From NCBI RefSeq assembly GCF_004522155.1, contig NZ_SDEA01000004.1, forward strand, positions 62,001 through 126,000: a stretch of 64,000 nucleotides of DNA, given 5' to 3'. Position 1 is the first letter of the stretch. Each line of letters starts with the position of its first letter. Shown in pieces: positions 49,660-61,601 of the stretch. A model generated the notes under the pieces. The model saw nothing but the letters and a program-made list of their open reading frames with translations, was not told the origin of the DNA and did no database searches. The translations under genes were made by a program, and so were the position numbers. The stretch is from Paracoccus luteus. GTDB taxonomy: Bacteria > Pseudomonadota > Alphaproteobacteria > Rhodobacterales > Rhodobacteraceae.

Positions 49660-52044
49660 ATGACCATCCACGACATCCTTGCCGACATGGGATACGGCGC
49701 GGCGCCCGAATCCGCCGCGCCCGTGGCCGCGTGGCTGGCCGAACGCGCGCCCGGGATCGGGCATTTTATCGGCGGCGCGTTCTGGGCATTCACGCCTGAC
49801 GCTGCCTTCGTCACCGAAAACCCGGCGAGCGGCGCGCCCCTGATCGCGGTGTCGCGGGGCACGGCCGCGGACGTGGACCGCGCCGTCGCCGCGGCCCGCA
49901 CGGCCTTTCCCGGCTGGGCGGCGCGGCCCCCGGCCGAACGCGCGCGCCATCTTTACGCGCTGGCCCGGGCGGTGCAGAAGCACGAACGCTTTCTTGCGGT
50001 GCTTGAGACGACGGACACCGGCAAGCCGATCCGCGAATCCCGCGACATCGACCTGCCGCTTGTCGCCCGGCATTTCCATTATCACGCCGGCTGGGCCGCC
50101 GCCCTGCCGATGGAGTTCCCGGGTCACGCCCCCCACGGCGTCTGCGCGCAGGTGACCCCGTGGAACTTTCCGCTGCTGATGCTGGCGTGGAAGATCGCCC
50201 CCGCGCTGGCGGCCGGCAACACGGTCGTGCTGAAACCGGCCGAGCAGTCGCCGCTGACCGCCGCCGCATTCGCCGAAATCTGCGCCGAGGTCGGGTTGCC
50301 CCCCGGCGTGGTCAACATCGTGCAGGGCGACGGCGACACGGGCGCCGCGCTGGTCGCGCATCCGGGCGTGGACAAGGTCGCGTTCACCGGCTCGACCACG
50401 GTCGGGCGCGCGATCCGGGTGGCGCTGGCGGGGTCGGGCAAGGCGCTGACGCTGGAACTGGGCGGCAAGTCGCCGTTCATCGTGTTCGAGGGCGCCGATC
50501 TGGATGCCGCGGTCGAGGGGGTGGTGGACGGCATCTGGCTGAACCAGGGACAGGTCTGCTGCGCCGGATCGCGCCTGCTGGTGCAGGAAAGCGTCGCCGA
50601 CGCGTTCACGGCCCGGCTGATGCGGCGGATGGAAACGCTGCGCGTGGGCGACCCGCTGGACAAGTCCACCGACATCGGCGCGATCATCTCTGCCGAACAG
50701 CTTGCGCGCATCCGGGGCCTGATCGACACCGGCCTGGCCGAGGGCGGGGCGCTGGCAACCGCGGGCAACCCCCTGCCGGGCAGCGGCCACTGGTGCGAGC
50801 CGGGGATATTCACCGGCGCAAGCCCCGCCGCGACGGTGGCGCAGGTGGAAATCTTCGGCCCCGTTGCCGCGCTGATGACCTTCCGCACCCTGGACGAGGG
50901 GGTCGAGATGGCGAACAACACCGCCTATGGTCTGGCCGCCTCGGTCTGGTCGCAGGACGTGGACACGGCGCTGGATGCGGCTGCGCGCATCCGCGCGGGC
51001 GTGGTCTGGATCAACGGCACCAACATGCTGGATGCGGCCGCGCCCTTTGGGGGGATGCGGGAAAGTGGCTTCGGGCGCGAGGGCGGTCGCGCGGGCATGG
51101 CCGCCTATCTGCGGTCCGACGGGGCCGCCCCGACCCGCCCCCTGCCGCAGCGCGCGGTCGATTACGCCCCGGCCCCCGCCCCCGCGACGCAAGGCGGCAA
51201 CCGGCCGCCCGGCATCGACCGGACGCTGAAGCTATACATCGGCGGCAAGCAGGTCCGCCCGGACGGCGGCGCCAGCTATGCCCTGCGCGGCCCCGATGGC
51301 GCGCGGATCGGCGCGGCCGCGACGGGCGGGCGCAAGGACATCCGCAACGCCGTCGAGGCCGCGCGCAAGGCCGCCGGCTGGGCCGCGCTGTCGGGTCACG
51401 CCCGCGCGCAGATCGTCCATTTCATGGCCGAGAACATGGCCCAGCGGCGCGACCAGTTCGCAGCCTCGCTGGCCGCGGGCGGCTGCGACGATCCGGCGGC
51501 CGAGATCGAGGCGACGCTGGACCGGCTGATGCTGATCGGCGGCATGGCCGACAAGCTGGACGGAGGGGTTCAGTCGGCGCGCGCCCGCCACATGACGCTG
51601 ACGGTGAACGAACCCTGGGGCATCACCGGGCTGATCTGCCCCCTTGGACAGCCGCTGATCGGCATGGTCACGCTGATCGCGGGGCTGATCGCGCAGGGCA
51701 ACCGCGTCATCGCCGTGCCCGACCCCGCGCAGGCGCTGGTCGCGGGCGACCTGGCGCAGCTGTGCGACAGTTCGGACGTGCCGGGCGGGGTGGTGAACCT
51801 GATCACCGGCGATCCCGCCGTTCTGGGGCCCGTGCTGGCGGCGCATGACGATGTCGATGCGCTGTGGCACGCGGGCGACGCCGCCCTGCTTGCGCGGCTG
51901 GAAACCGAGGCCGTGGGCAACCTCAAGCCCGTCCGCGCCCACCCCGCCGCGCTGGACTGGGCGGCGCTGCCGATGCCGATGCTGCGGTCCGTGATCGCGG
52001 ATGCGGTGCAGACCAAGACGATCTGGCTGCCCTACGGCGGGTAA
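49660..52044 (+). CDS. Aldehyde dehydrogenase with a second, degenerate ALDH domain
   Basis: A 794-residue fusion. The first domain (about 35-480) is complete: VTPWNFPLLMLAWKIAPALAAGNTVVLKPAE, FTGSTTVGRAI, catalytic Glu in LELGGKSPF, nucleophile Cys in NQGQVCCAGSRL, and EIFGPVAALMTF. The second (about 525-790) keeps the cofactor-region flavour (WGITGLICPLGQPLIGMVTLIAGLIAQGNRVIAVPDPAQ) but lacks FTGS, the LELGG Glu and any catalytic Cys, and is cut short. It forms an operon with deoC and likely oxidises acetaldehyde to acetate. Confidence 0.92.
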   Translation: MTIHDILADMGYGAAPESAAPVAAWLAERAPGIGHFIGGAFWAFTPDAAFVTENPASGAPLIAVSRGTAADVDRAVAAARTAFPGWAARPPAERARHLYALARAVQKHERFLAVLETTDTGKPIRESRDIDLPLVARHFHYHAGWAAALPMEFPGHAPHGVCAQVTPWNFPLLMLAWKIAPALAAGNTVVLKPAEQSPLTAAAFAEICAEVGLPPGVVNIVQGDGDTGAALVAHPGVDKVAFTGSTTVGRAIRVALAGSGKALTLELGGKSPFIVFEGADLDAAVEGVVDGIWLNQGQVCCAGSRLLVQESVADAFTARLMRRMETLRVGDPLDKSTDIGAIISAEQLARIRGLIDTGLAEGGALATAGNPLPGSGHWCEPGIFTGASPAATVAQVEIFGPVAALMTFRTLDEGVEMANNTAYGLAASVWSQDVDTALDAAARIRAGVVWINGTNMLDAAAPFGGMRESGFGREGGRAGMAAYLRSDGAAPTRPLPQRAVDYAPAPAPATQGGNRPPGIDRTLKLYIGGKQVRPDGGASYALRGPDGARIGAAATGGRKDIRNAVEAARKAAGWAALSGHARAQIVHFMAENMAQRRDQFAASLAAGGCDDPAAEIEATLDRLMLIGGMADKLDGGVQSARARHMTLTVNEPWGITGLICPLGQPLIGMVTLIAGLIAQGNRVIAVPDPAQALVAGDLAQLCDSSDVPGGVVNLITGDPAVLGPVLAAHDDVDALWHAGDAALLARLETEAVGNLKPVRAHPAALDWAALPMPMLRSVIADAVQTKTIWLPYGG

Positions 52045-52064
52045 GGCGGCGGGTGAGGCGGCGG

Positions 52065-53696
<1,632 letters not shown>

Positions 53697-53864
53697 TCAG
53701 GTCTCCGGCTGAACCGCGCCCGCGGGGGTCTGGCGAGCGCGCAACATAGCCTGAATCGGCCATCTGGCAACTGGCATCTGCACAGGGCGCGGCCGTGACG
53801 GCGCGGCACTGGCCGCGGTGCCGCAAACGGCTATAGTCGCGCGGAAACAAGCCGGGGGGCGGAC

Positions 53865-55076
53865 ATGGATCGCGTCGTCATCGTGGGGGCCGGTCAGGCG
53901 GGGTTGTCGGTGGCGGCCAGCCTGCGGGCGGACGGGTTCGCCGGCGCCATCACCCTGATCGGGGACGAGCCGGGGCTGCCCTATCAGCGCCCGCCGCTGT
54001 CCAAGGCCTTCATGAAGGACGGCGACGCGACCCGGCTGGCGCTGAAGCCGGAAAGCTTTTTCGCGTTGGCCGACGTCGCGTATCGGCCGGACGCCATCGT
54101 GGCAGCCATCGACCCGGCGGCGGCCGTGGCCGTCCTGGCCTCGGGCGAGCGCGTGGGGTTCGACCACCTGGTTCTTGCCACGGGCGCGCGCAACCAGCGC
54201 CCGCCGGTGCCGGGGCTGGACCTTGCCGGCGTGCACGAACTGCGCGGACTGGCCGACGCCACGCGGCTGCGCGCGGCGATGGCGGATGCGCGGCGCGCGG
54301 TGGTGATCGGGGGCGGCTTCATCGGGCTGGAGTTCGCGGCCGTCGCCGCCGAGGCGGGGCTTGCCGTCACCGTGGTCGAGGCCGCCGACCGGCTGATGGC
54401 CCGCGCCGTGACCCCTGCCCTGTCGGCGCGGTTCCTTGATTTCCACCGTGCTTCGGGGGTGGATGTCCGGCTGTCCGCACTGGGGCGCGGCATCACCGGC
54501 GGCGGACGCGCCCAGGGGGTCGAGCTTGCCGATGGAACGACGCTGCCGGCCGATCTGGTGCTGGTCGCGACCGGGGTCCGCCCCAACACCGAACTGGCCG
54601 AGGCGGCGGGACTGGCGGTCGCCAACGGCATCGTCGTGGACGAACACCTGCGGACCGCCGACCCCCGCATCTTCGCCATCGGGGATTGCGCCAATTTCCC
54701 GCTGGGCGGGATCGCCACGCGGCTGGAATCGGTGCAGGCCGCGACCGACCATGCCCGCCATGTCGCCCGCGCGATCATGGGCGCGGACCAGCCGCCCTAT
54801 GGCGCGCTGCCGTGGTTCTGGTCGGACCAGGGCCCGCTGAAGCTGCAGATCGCGGGCCTGTCGGCGGGGTTCGACGACACCGCCGCGCTGACCGACGCCA
54901 CGGGCGCCGTTGATACAGTGCTGGCCTATCGCGGGGACCGGCTGATCGCGGTCGAGACGGTGAACCAGCCCGGCCGCCACATGGCCGCGCGCAAGCTGTT
55001 GTCGCGCCCCGAGCCGGTCAGCCGGGCCGCGGTCGAGGCGGCCGGTCACGACCTGCGAACGCTGCTGGCGGGCTAG
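53865..55076 (+). CDS. FAD-dependent NAD(P)H oxidoreductase, ferredoxin/rubredoxin reductase type
   Basis: A 403-residue flavoprotein. The FAD motif is VIVGAGQAGLSVAASLRADGF, followed by the family-typical YQRPPLSKAFM. The NAD(P)H motif is VIGGGFIGLEFAAVAAEAGLAVTVVEA, and FAIGDCANFP binds FAD again. It likely passes electrons from NAD(P)H to a ferredoxin or rubredoxin of an oxygenase, but no such partner lies beside it. It is convergent to the ABC operon. Confidence 0.92.
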   Translation: MDRVVIVGAGQAGLSVAASLRADGFAGAITLIGDEPGLPYQRPPLSKAFMKDGDATRLALKPESFFALADVAYRPDAIVAAIDPAAAVAVLASGERVGFDHLVLATGARNQRPPVPGLDLAGVHELRGLADATRLRAAMADARRAVVIGGGFIGLEFAAVAAEAGLAVTVVEAADRLMARAVTPALSARFLDFHRASGVDVRLSALGRGITGGGRAQGVELADGTTLPADLVLVATGVRPNTELAEAAGLAVANGIVVDEHLRTADPRIFAIGDCANFPLGGIATRLESVQAATDHARHVARAIMGADQPPYGALPWFWSDQGPLKLQIAGLSAGFDDTAALTDATGAVDTVLAYRGDRLIAVETVNQPGRHMAARKLLSRPEPVSRAAVEAAGHDLRTLLAG

Positions 55077-55097
55077 AGGCCCCGCGCGCCGGCGACC

Positions 55098-56246
55098 TCA
55101 GCGGAACAGCACCAGCGAGCCGGGCGACCACACGACGCGGGTGCGGGTGCCCACGTCCGGCACCTCGCGCCCGAACAGGTTGCGCATCGACACCCGCACC
55201 GGTCGTGCGATGCCGTCGTAACGGGCGGACCCGTCCATGCGGACGTCGTAATAGGTCATGTCGCCGTAATAGACGACCTCATCGATGACCCCGCCGGATA
55301 CGCGGTCCACCGCCCGCTCCGGGCCGCGACCGGCCACCGGGGTCAGGGTCACCGCCTCGGGGCGGAAGCCGACGGTGGGGCCGGCGTCGCCGGGGTTCGC
55401 CCGGCTGACGTTGCGCATCGGCACCTCGACCACGCCAAAGCCGGGCGCGTCCACCGTCACGCCCCGGTCGGTTTCGCCCAAAATGCGCGCGGGCAGGAAG
55501 TTCATCACCCCGATGAAATCCGCGACGCGGCGGCTGGCGGGGCGGGCATACAGCGCCTCGGGGCCGTCAAGCTGCGCGATCTCGCCCTCGAACATGACGG
55601 CGATGCGGTCAGACATGACCAGCGCCTCCTCCTGGTCGTGGGTCACCAGCACGAAGGTGATGCCGACCTGCCGCTGCAGCTTGATCAGTTCCACCTGCAT
55701 CTGCTCGCGCATCTTGCGGTCGAGCGCGGACAGCGGCTCGTCCAGCAGCAGCACCTTGGGTTTCAGGATCAGCGCGCGGGCCAGCGCGACGCGCTGGCGC
55801 TGGCCGCCCGACAGCGCATGCGCGGCGCGGCGGCCAAACCCCTTCAGCCCCACCATCTCCAGCGCCTCGTCCACGGCCCGCGCCTTTTCGACGGCGCTGC
55901 GCGGGTCGCGGCGCAGGCCGAAGCCGACGTTCTGCGCGACGGTCAGATGCGGAAAGATGGCATAGGACTGGAACACCATGTTGGTGGGGCGCGCGTTCGC
56001 GGGCACGTCGCGCATGTCGCGCCCGTCGATCAGCACGACGCCGGACCCGATCTCCTCGAACCCGGCAATGGTGCGCAGCAGCGTGGTCTTGCCGCAGCCC
56101 GACGGACCCAGCAGGGAAAAGAACTCGCCCTCGCGGATGGTCAGGTCGATGCCCCGCAGCGCGTGATAGTCGCCATAGTATTTCTGCACCTGCCGGCATT
56201 CGATCATCGGCTTGCGGCCGTCTGGGTTGGCGGCGGGTGGGGTCAC
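55098..56246 (-). CDS. Polyamine/opine-type ABC transporter ATP-binding protein
   Basis: A 382-residue PotA-like ATPase. Walker A is GPSGCGKTTLLRTIAG, signature ALSGGQRQRVALARAL, Walker B VLLLDEPLSALD, switch LVTHDQEEALVMSDRI, and a TOBE/OB regulatory tail follows from about residue 290 (TVGFRPEAVTL, VDEVVYYGDMTYYDVR-like). The start is a GTG at 56246 that overlaps the permease stop (GTGA) and has GGAGG just upstream; the ATG at 56207 has no SD. It is last in a three-gene operon. Confidence 0.92.
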   Translation of the reverse strand: MTPPAANPDGRKPMIECRQVQKYYGDYHALRGIDLTIREGEFFSLLGPSGCGKTTLLRTIAGFEEIGSGVVLIDGRDMRDVPANARPTNMVFQSYAIFPHLTVAQNVGFGLRRDPRSAVEKARAVDEALEMVGLKGFGRRAAHALSGGQRQRVALARALILKPKVLLLDEPLSALDRKMREQMQVELIKLQRQVGITFVLVTHDQEEALVMSDRIAVMFEGEIAQLDGPEALYARPASRRVADFIGVMNFLPARILGETDRGVTVDAPGFGVVEVPMRNVSRANPGDAGPTVGFRPEAVTLTPVAGRGPERAVDRVSGGVIDEVVYYGDMTYYDVRMDGSARYDGIARPVRVSMRNLFGREVPDVGTRTRVVWSPGSLVLFR

Positions 56247-57049
56247 AGAAAGCCTCCGGTGTCCTTGGCGCCGGTCCGGGCGACGCCCCGGCGGCGGAAA
56301 TATTCGGCGATGCCCAGCAGCACGATGGACGCCAGCACCAGGATGGTTCCCAACGCCATGATGACGGGGATCGACTTGGGAAAGCGCAGCTGGCTGAAGA
56401 TATAGGTGGGCAGCGTGGGTTCGTTCCCCGCCAGGAAAAAGGCGATGATGAACTCGTCCAGGCTGACGGTAAAACACATCAGCATGGCCGAGATGATCCC
56501 CGGCATCACCAGCGGCAGGATGACAAGGCGAAACGCGCTGAGCTTGGTTTCACCCAGATCCTGCGCGGCCTCTTCCAGCGACTTGTCCAGCGACGAAAAG
56601 GCCGTCGTCATGATCGCCACCGCATAGGGCATGCAGATCAGCGTGTGGCCCAGAATGACGGTGAACACCGACAGCTTGACCCCGATGGCCAGCAGCACCA
56701 CCAACAGCGACATCGACACGATGATTTCCGGCATCACCAGCGGCAGCATGATCAGCCCCAGCGCCGCGCCCTTGCCGGCAAAGCTGAACCGCGTGGACGC
56801 GCGCGCGGCGAATATCCCCAGGCAGGTCGCCAGCACCGCGGAACTGAACGCGATGATCAGCGAGTTCGCCAGCGCCTTGCGCAGCGCGGCATTGCCCCAC
56901 ATCTGCACGAACCAGTCGGTCGTGAACCCCTTGAGCGGGAAGGCGATGATCGTGCCCGCGTTGAACGCGAAGATCGGCAGCAGCAGGATCGGCGCGTAAA
57001 GGAACACGAGGTAAAGGACGGCATAGGCCCGCAGGCCCCCGCCCCTCAT
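56243..57049 (-). CDS. Polyamine-type ABC transporter permease (PotC-like)
   Basis: A 268-residue permease with six helices. LYLVFLYAPILLLPIFAFN is TM1; LIIAFSSAVLATCLGIFAARAS and IMLPLVMPEIIVSMSLLVVLLAIG continue. The EAA loop is LEEAAQDLGETKLSAFRLVILPLVMPGIISAMLMCFTVSLDEFIIAFF, the spermidine/putrescine type. The start overlaps the next permease stop by 4 bp. Confidence 0.94.
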   Translation of the reverse strand: MRGGGLRAYAVLYLVFLYAPILLLPIFAFNAGTIIAFPLKGFTTDWFVQMWGNAALRKALANSLIIAFSSAVLATCLGIFAARASTRFSFAGKGAALGLIMLPLVMPEIIVSMSLLVVLLAIGVKLSVFTVILGHTLICMPYAVAIMTTAFSSLDKSLEEAAQDLGETKLSAFRLVILPLVMPGIISAMLMCFTVSLDEFIIAFFLAGNEPTLPTYIFSQLRFPKSIPVIMALGTILVLASIVLLGIAEYFRRRGVARTGAKDTGGFL

Positions 57050-57915
57050 TGCCGCACCCGCAGGAAACGCCGGTTCAGCGCCAGGAACAGCGCCGCCAGC
57101 ACCGCCACGATCAGCATCGCGGTCACGGCCAGCGCCGACCCCAGCGGACGGTTGTCCTGGTCCAGCATCTGGCTTTGGATCATGTTCGCCACCATCGGGA
57201 TCTTGCCGCCGCCGATCAGCGCCGGGGTCACATAGTCGCCGATCACCGGGATGAACACGATCAGCACCGCCGCCAGCACCCCCGGCATCGCCAGCGGCAG
57301 GGTGACGCGCCAGAAGGTCATCGCGCGGCTTTCACCCAGGTCGCGCCCCGCCTCCAGCAGCGAGCGGTCGATCTTTTCCAGCGCGACATAGATCGGCAGG
57401 ATCGCGAAGGGCGCATAGGCGTGCGCCAGCGTCATCACGATGGACCCGGTGTTGTAGAGCAGGAACGACAGCGGCTGGTCGATCACGCCCAGGCTTTTCA
57501 GGCCGGAATTAATGACGCCGTTGAACCCCAGGATCACCTTCCACAGAAAGACGCGGATCAGATAGCTGGTCCAGAACGGGATGGTGATCAGGAATATCCA
57601 CAGCGCCTTGCGGTCGGGCGGGACGACGAACGACAGGAAATAGGCGACCGGGAACGCCAGCAGCACCGTCGCCAGCGTGACCATCGCGGCCACCGACAGC
57701 GACCGGATCATGATCGTGCGAAAGATCGGGTCCGCCCAGACGGCGCGATAGTTTTCCAGCGTGAATTCGCGCACGACGGTCAGATAGCCGTCCTTGAAGA
57801 ACGAATAGGCCAGGATCGTCAGCAGCGGGACGCCCAGCATCAGCACCGCATAGACCAGCGGCGGCGCCACGATCCGCAGGCCCTGCGCGGCCTCTTTGCC
57901 GTTGGCTACAGCCAT
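57046..57915 (-). CDS. Polyamine-type ABC transporter permease (PotB-like)
   Basis: A 289-residue permease with six helices. VAPPLVYAVLMLGVPLLTILAYSFFKDGYL is TM1. TIPFWTSYLIRVFLWKVILG is PotB-like, and the EAA loop is LLEAGRDLGESRAMTFWRVTLPLAMPGVLAAVLIVFIPVIGDYVTPALIGG. The ATG at 57915 follows GAGGGGA. It heads the operon, divergent from the TRAP binding-protein gene across 269 bp. No periplasmic binding-protein gene accompanies the operon in this window. Confidence 0.94.
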   Translation of the reverse strand: MAVANGKEAAQGLRIVAPPLVYAVLMLGVPLLTILAYSFFKDGYLTVVREFTLENYRAVWADPIFRTIMIRSLSVAAMVTLATVLLAFPVAYFLSFVVPPDRKALWIFLITIPFWTSYLIRVFLWKVILGFNGVINSGLKSLGVIDQPLSFLLYNTGSIVMTLAHAYAPFAILPIYVALEKIDRSLLEAGRDLGESRAMTFWRVTLPLAMPGVLAAVLIVFIPVIGDYVTPALIGGGKIPMVANMIQSQMLDQDNRPLGSALAVTAMLIVAVLAALFLALNRRFLRVRQ

Positions 57916-58172
57916 CCACGTCCCCTCTGACCGGCGCCTGCCGGCGCGGCGCTTTTCGGCGACAGTTCCACAGTCTCGGCCCAAGGAAAAGGGCAGTTCT
58001 TTGCGCCCGGCACCGTCTGGCATGCGGCCCGTCGGGACGGGCTTTCCAGCCATGCGCGTCGCCGCGATTTTTCAGCCCTGCCGCTTTCGGTCAGTAGACA
58101 GACCGCCGGGCCGCATGCAATCTGCGCCGTGATTTAAGAAGGGACCACGGCCAACGATCCGCGGTCCCGTAG

Positions 58173-59309
<1,137 letters not shown>

Positions 59310-59332
59310 GCCGCGCGCCACAAGGAACAACG

Positions 59333-59359
59333 CCGCCGCCCCCTTGGGGCGGCGGTTTT
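59333..59359 (+). terminator. Rho-independent terminator of the TRAP binding-protein gene
   Basis: CCGCCGCCCC pairs with GGGGCGGCGG across a CTT loop and is followed by TTTTCGTTT, 23 bases after the stop. This is the clearest terminator in the window. Confidence 0.88.
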
Positions 59360-59600
59360 CGTTTGCGCGGCAGCGCAGCCCCAGACGCGCCGCCAGCGGC
59401 CGGTTCAGCGCGATCCGCCCCGGCCGGGCGACCGGCGCGGACGCGGTGCGGGCAAGGAACCCCGGCCCAGGTCACAGCAGGCGATCGGCCGTTTTGCCGG
59501 ATCGTTGCGACTTGCGCGCGGCGGCCGCTTTGGCGCTCAGTCCGGCCGGACGCGACGCGGACATCTGGTCGCGCACGCGATGGCCAGCCTTGGGCCAATG

Positions 59601-59630
59601 GAAAAGGGCGGCCCCGAGGCCGCCCTTTTC
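59601..59630. terminator. Bidirectional terminator, dctM end
   Basis: GAAAAGGGCGGCC and GGCCGCCCTTTTC form a perfect 13-bp stem around CCGA, ten bases beyond the dctM stop. T-runs occur on both strands. Between this and the previous terminator (59360-59600) no gene is seen. Confidence 0.85.
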
Positions 59631-59639
59631 GCTTGCCGG

Positions 59640-61601
59640 TCAGTTCGCGGGCGCGCCCAGCCCCGGCGGGGGGCCGCCAAGCCCCAGACCGCCAGAGGAC
59701 GTGCCCACCGGCGCGGCAGATGGTGCCGCCGCAGGTGCCGGCGCAGTGGGGGCCGCAGGTGCCGCTGGCGCGGGCGGCGTCGCCGGCGCGGCTGGCGTCC
59801 CGAAGCTTGGCGGCGCGCCCAGCCCTCCACCCGCCGGAGCCGCGGGGGCAGCCGGTGCCGGGGTGCCAAAGCTTGGCGGTGCGCCCAGCCCGCCCAGCCC
59901 GCCCGAGGGCGCCGCCCCCGGCGCGGCCGGGGCCGCGGGCTGGCCGAACGGATTGCCGCCCAGGCCCCCCAGACCGCCCAGACCGCCTGTGCCGCCCATC
60001 GGGATCTCGATCCTGACGTTCGACGTGTCGATGGGCGGCCCCTTGTAGTGCATGACCATGCCCGGGAACATCAGCACGATCCCGATCATCACGATCTGGA
60101 TCACCACGAACGGCACCGCGCCCCAATAGATCTGGCCGGTGCGCACCGGCTCCATCATCAGGCCGGTCACCTTGTCCTTGTAAGGCACCTTGGGCGCGAC
60201 CGATCGCAGGAAGAACAGCGAAAAGCCGAACGGTGGGTGCATGAAGCTGGTCTGCATGTTCACGCCCAGCAGGACGCCGAACCAGATCAGGTCGATCCCC
60301 AGGCTTTCGGCCGCCGGCGCCAGCAGGGGCACGATGATGAACGCAAGCTCGAAGAAGTCGAGGAAGAACGCCAGCAGGAACACCAGGACCGACACGGCGA
60401 TCAGGAAGCCATACTGGCCGCCCGGCAGGCTGGTCAGCAGCTCTTCGACCCAGATATGCCCGTTCACCCCGTAGAAGGTCAGCGAGAACACCCGCGCGCC
60501 GACCAGGATGAACATGACGAACGACGACAGCCGCGTGGTCGAGGCCAGGGCCTGCGGGATCACGCCGCCGCCCAGGCGGCCCTTGGCGCCGGCCAGGATC
60601 AGCGCGCCGACAGCCCCCATCGCGCCGCCCTCGGTCGGCGTGGCGATGCCCAGAAAGATCGTGCCCAGCACCAGGAAGATCAGCGCCAGCGGCGGGATCA
60701 GCACGATGATGACCTGCTGGGCAAGCCTGCTCATCACCCCGGTCTTCAGCGTGCGGTCCAGCAGCGCCGCGACATAGATCACGATCACCGCCAGCGACGG
60801 CGCAAGGATGTCGGCGTTGGTGCCATAGCGCGGATGCATCCAGTGAAACAGCGCATAGGCCATCCCGCCCGTCAGGGCCAGCGCCACCAGCAGCGAGGTC
60901 ACGCCCGAGCCGAGGGTCCGCGCCTCTTTCGGCAGCGCCGGCATCGAGGCGGGGCGCATGATCGACATCGCGAAGACATACGCCATGTAAAGCCCGGTCA
61001 GCACCAGGCCGGGGATCATCGCGCCCTTGTACATGTCGCCCACGGACCGGCCCAGCTGGTCGGCCAGCACGATCAGCACCAGCGACGGCGGGATGATCTG
61101 CGCCAGCGTCCCCGAGGCCGCGATCACCCCCGAGGCAAGGCGCCGGTCATAGCCATAGCGCAGCATGATCGGCAGCGAGATCAGGCCCATCGCGATGACC
61201 GAGGCCGCGACCACGCCGGTCGTGGCCGCCAGCAGCGCGCCCACGATGATGACGGCATAGGCAAGGCCGCCGCGGACCGGGCCGAACAGCTGGCCGATGG
61301 TGTCCAGCAGATCCTCGGCCATGCCGGATTTCTCCAGCACGATCCCCATGAAGGTAAAGAACGGGATCGCCAGCAATGTCTCGTTGCTCAGCAACCCCCA
61401 CAGCCGTTCGGGCATGGCCTGCAGCAGGTTCCACGACAGGTTGATCTCGCCGCCCGACAGCGGCGCAAGTTCCACCCCGATGACAAAGAACAGCAGCCCG
61501 TTCGCGGCCAGCGCGAAGGCCACCGGATAGCCCAGCAGCAAGAACACCACCAGGCTGGCGAACATGATGGGCGCCATGTTGTGCGCGAGGATTTCCATCA
61601 T
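59640..61601 (-). CDS. dctM: TRAP transporter large permease with extended Pro/Ala/Gly-rich C-terminus
   Basis: A 653-residue DctM-family inner-membrane protein. The permease part (residues 1-515, about 12-13 helices) includes YPVAFALAANGLLFFVIGVEL, PFFTFMGIVLEKSGMAEDLLDTIGQLFGPVRGGLAYAVIIVGALLAATTGVVAASVIAMG, QIIPPSLVLIVLADQLG and GVLLGVNMQTSFMHPPFGFSLFFLRSVAP. Residues about 520-653 are a low-complexity tail of Gly-Leu, Pro and Ala with two copies of GLGAPPSFGTPA. Such a tail is not part of the usual DctM. It overlaps dctQ by ATGA. Confidence 0.92.
   Translation of the reverse strand: MMEILAHNMAPIMFASLVVFLLLGYPVAFALAANGLLFFVIGVELAPLSGGEINLSWNLLQAMPERLWGLLSNETLLAIPFFTFMGIVLEKSGMAEDLLDTIGQLFGPVRGGLAYAVIIVGALLAATTGVVAASVIAMGLISLPIMLRYGYDRRLASGVIAASGTLAQIIPPSLVLIVLADQLGRSVGDMYKGAMIPGLVLTGLYMAYVFAMSIMRPASMPALPKEARTLGSGVTSLLVALALTGGMAYALFHWMHPRYGTNADILAPSLAVIVIYVAALLDRTLKTGVMSRLAQQVIIVLIPPLALIFLVLGTIFLGIATPTEGGAMGAVGALILAGAKGRLGGGVIPQALASTTRLSSFVMFILVGARVFSLTFYGVNGHIWVEELLTSLPGGQYGFLIAVSVLVFLLAFFLDFFELAFIIVPLLAPAAESLGIDLIWFGVLLGVNMQTSFMHPPFGFSLFFLRSVAPKVPYKDKVTGLMMEPVRTGQIYWGAVPFVVIQIVMIGIVLMFPGMVMHYKGPPIDTSNVRIEIPMGGTGGLGGLGGLGGNPFGQPAAPAAPGAAPSGGLGGLGAPPSFGTPAPAAPAAPAGGGLGAPPSFGTPAAPATPPAPAAPAAPTAPAPAAAPSAAPVGTSSGGLGLGGPPPGLGAPAN

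Noticed and set aside
59360..59600. Small gene between the two TRAP terminators
   Set aside because: Frames on both strands are Arg/Pro/Ala-rich without SD or motif; the region is bounded by terminators from both sides.
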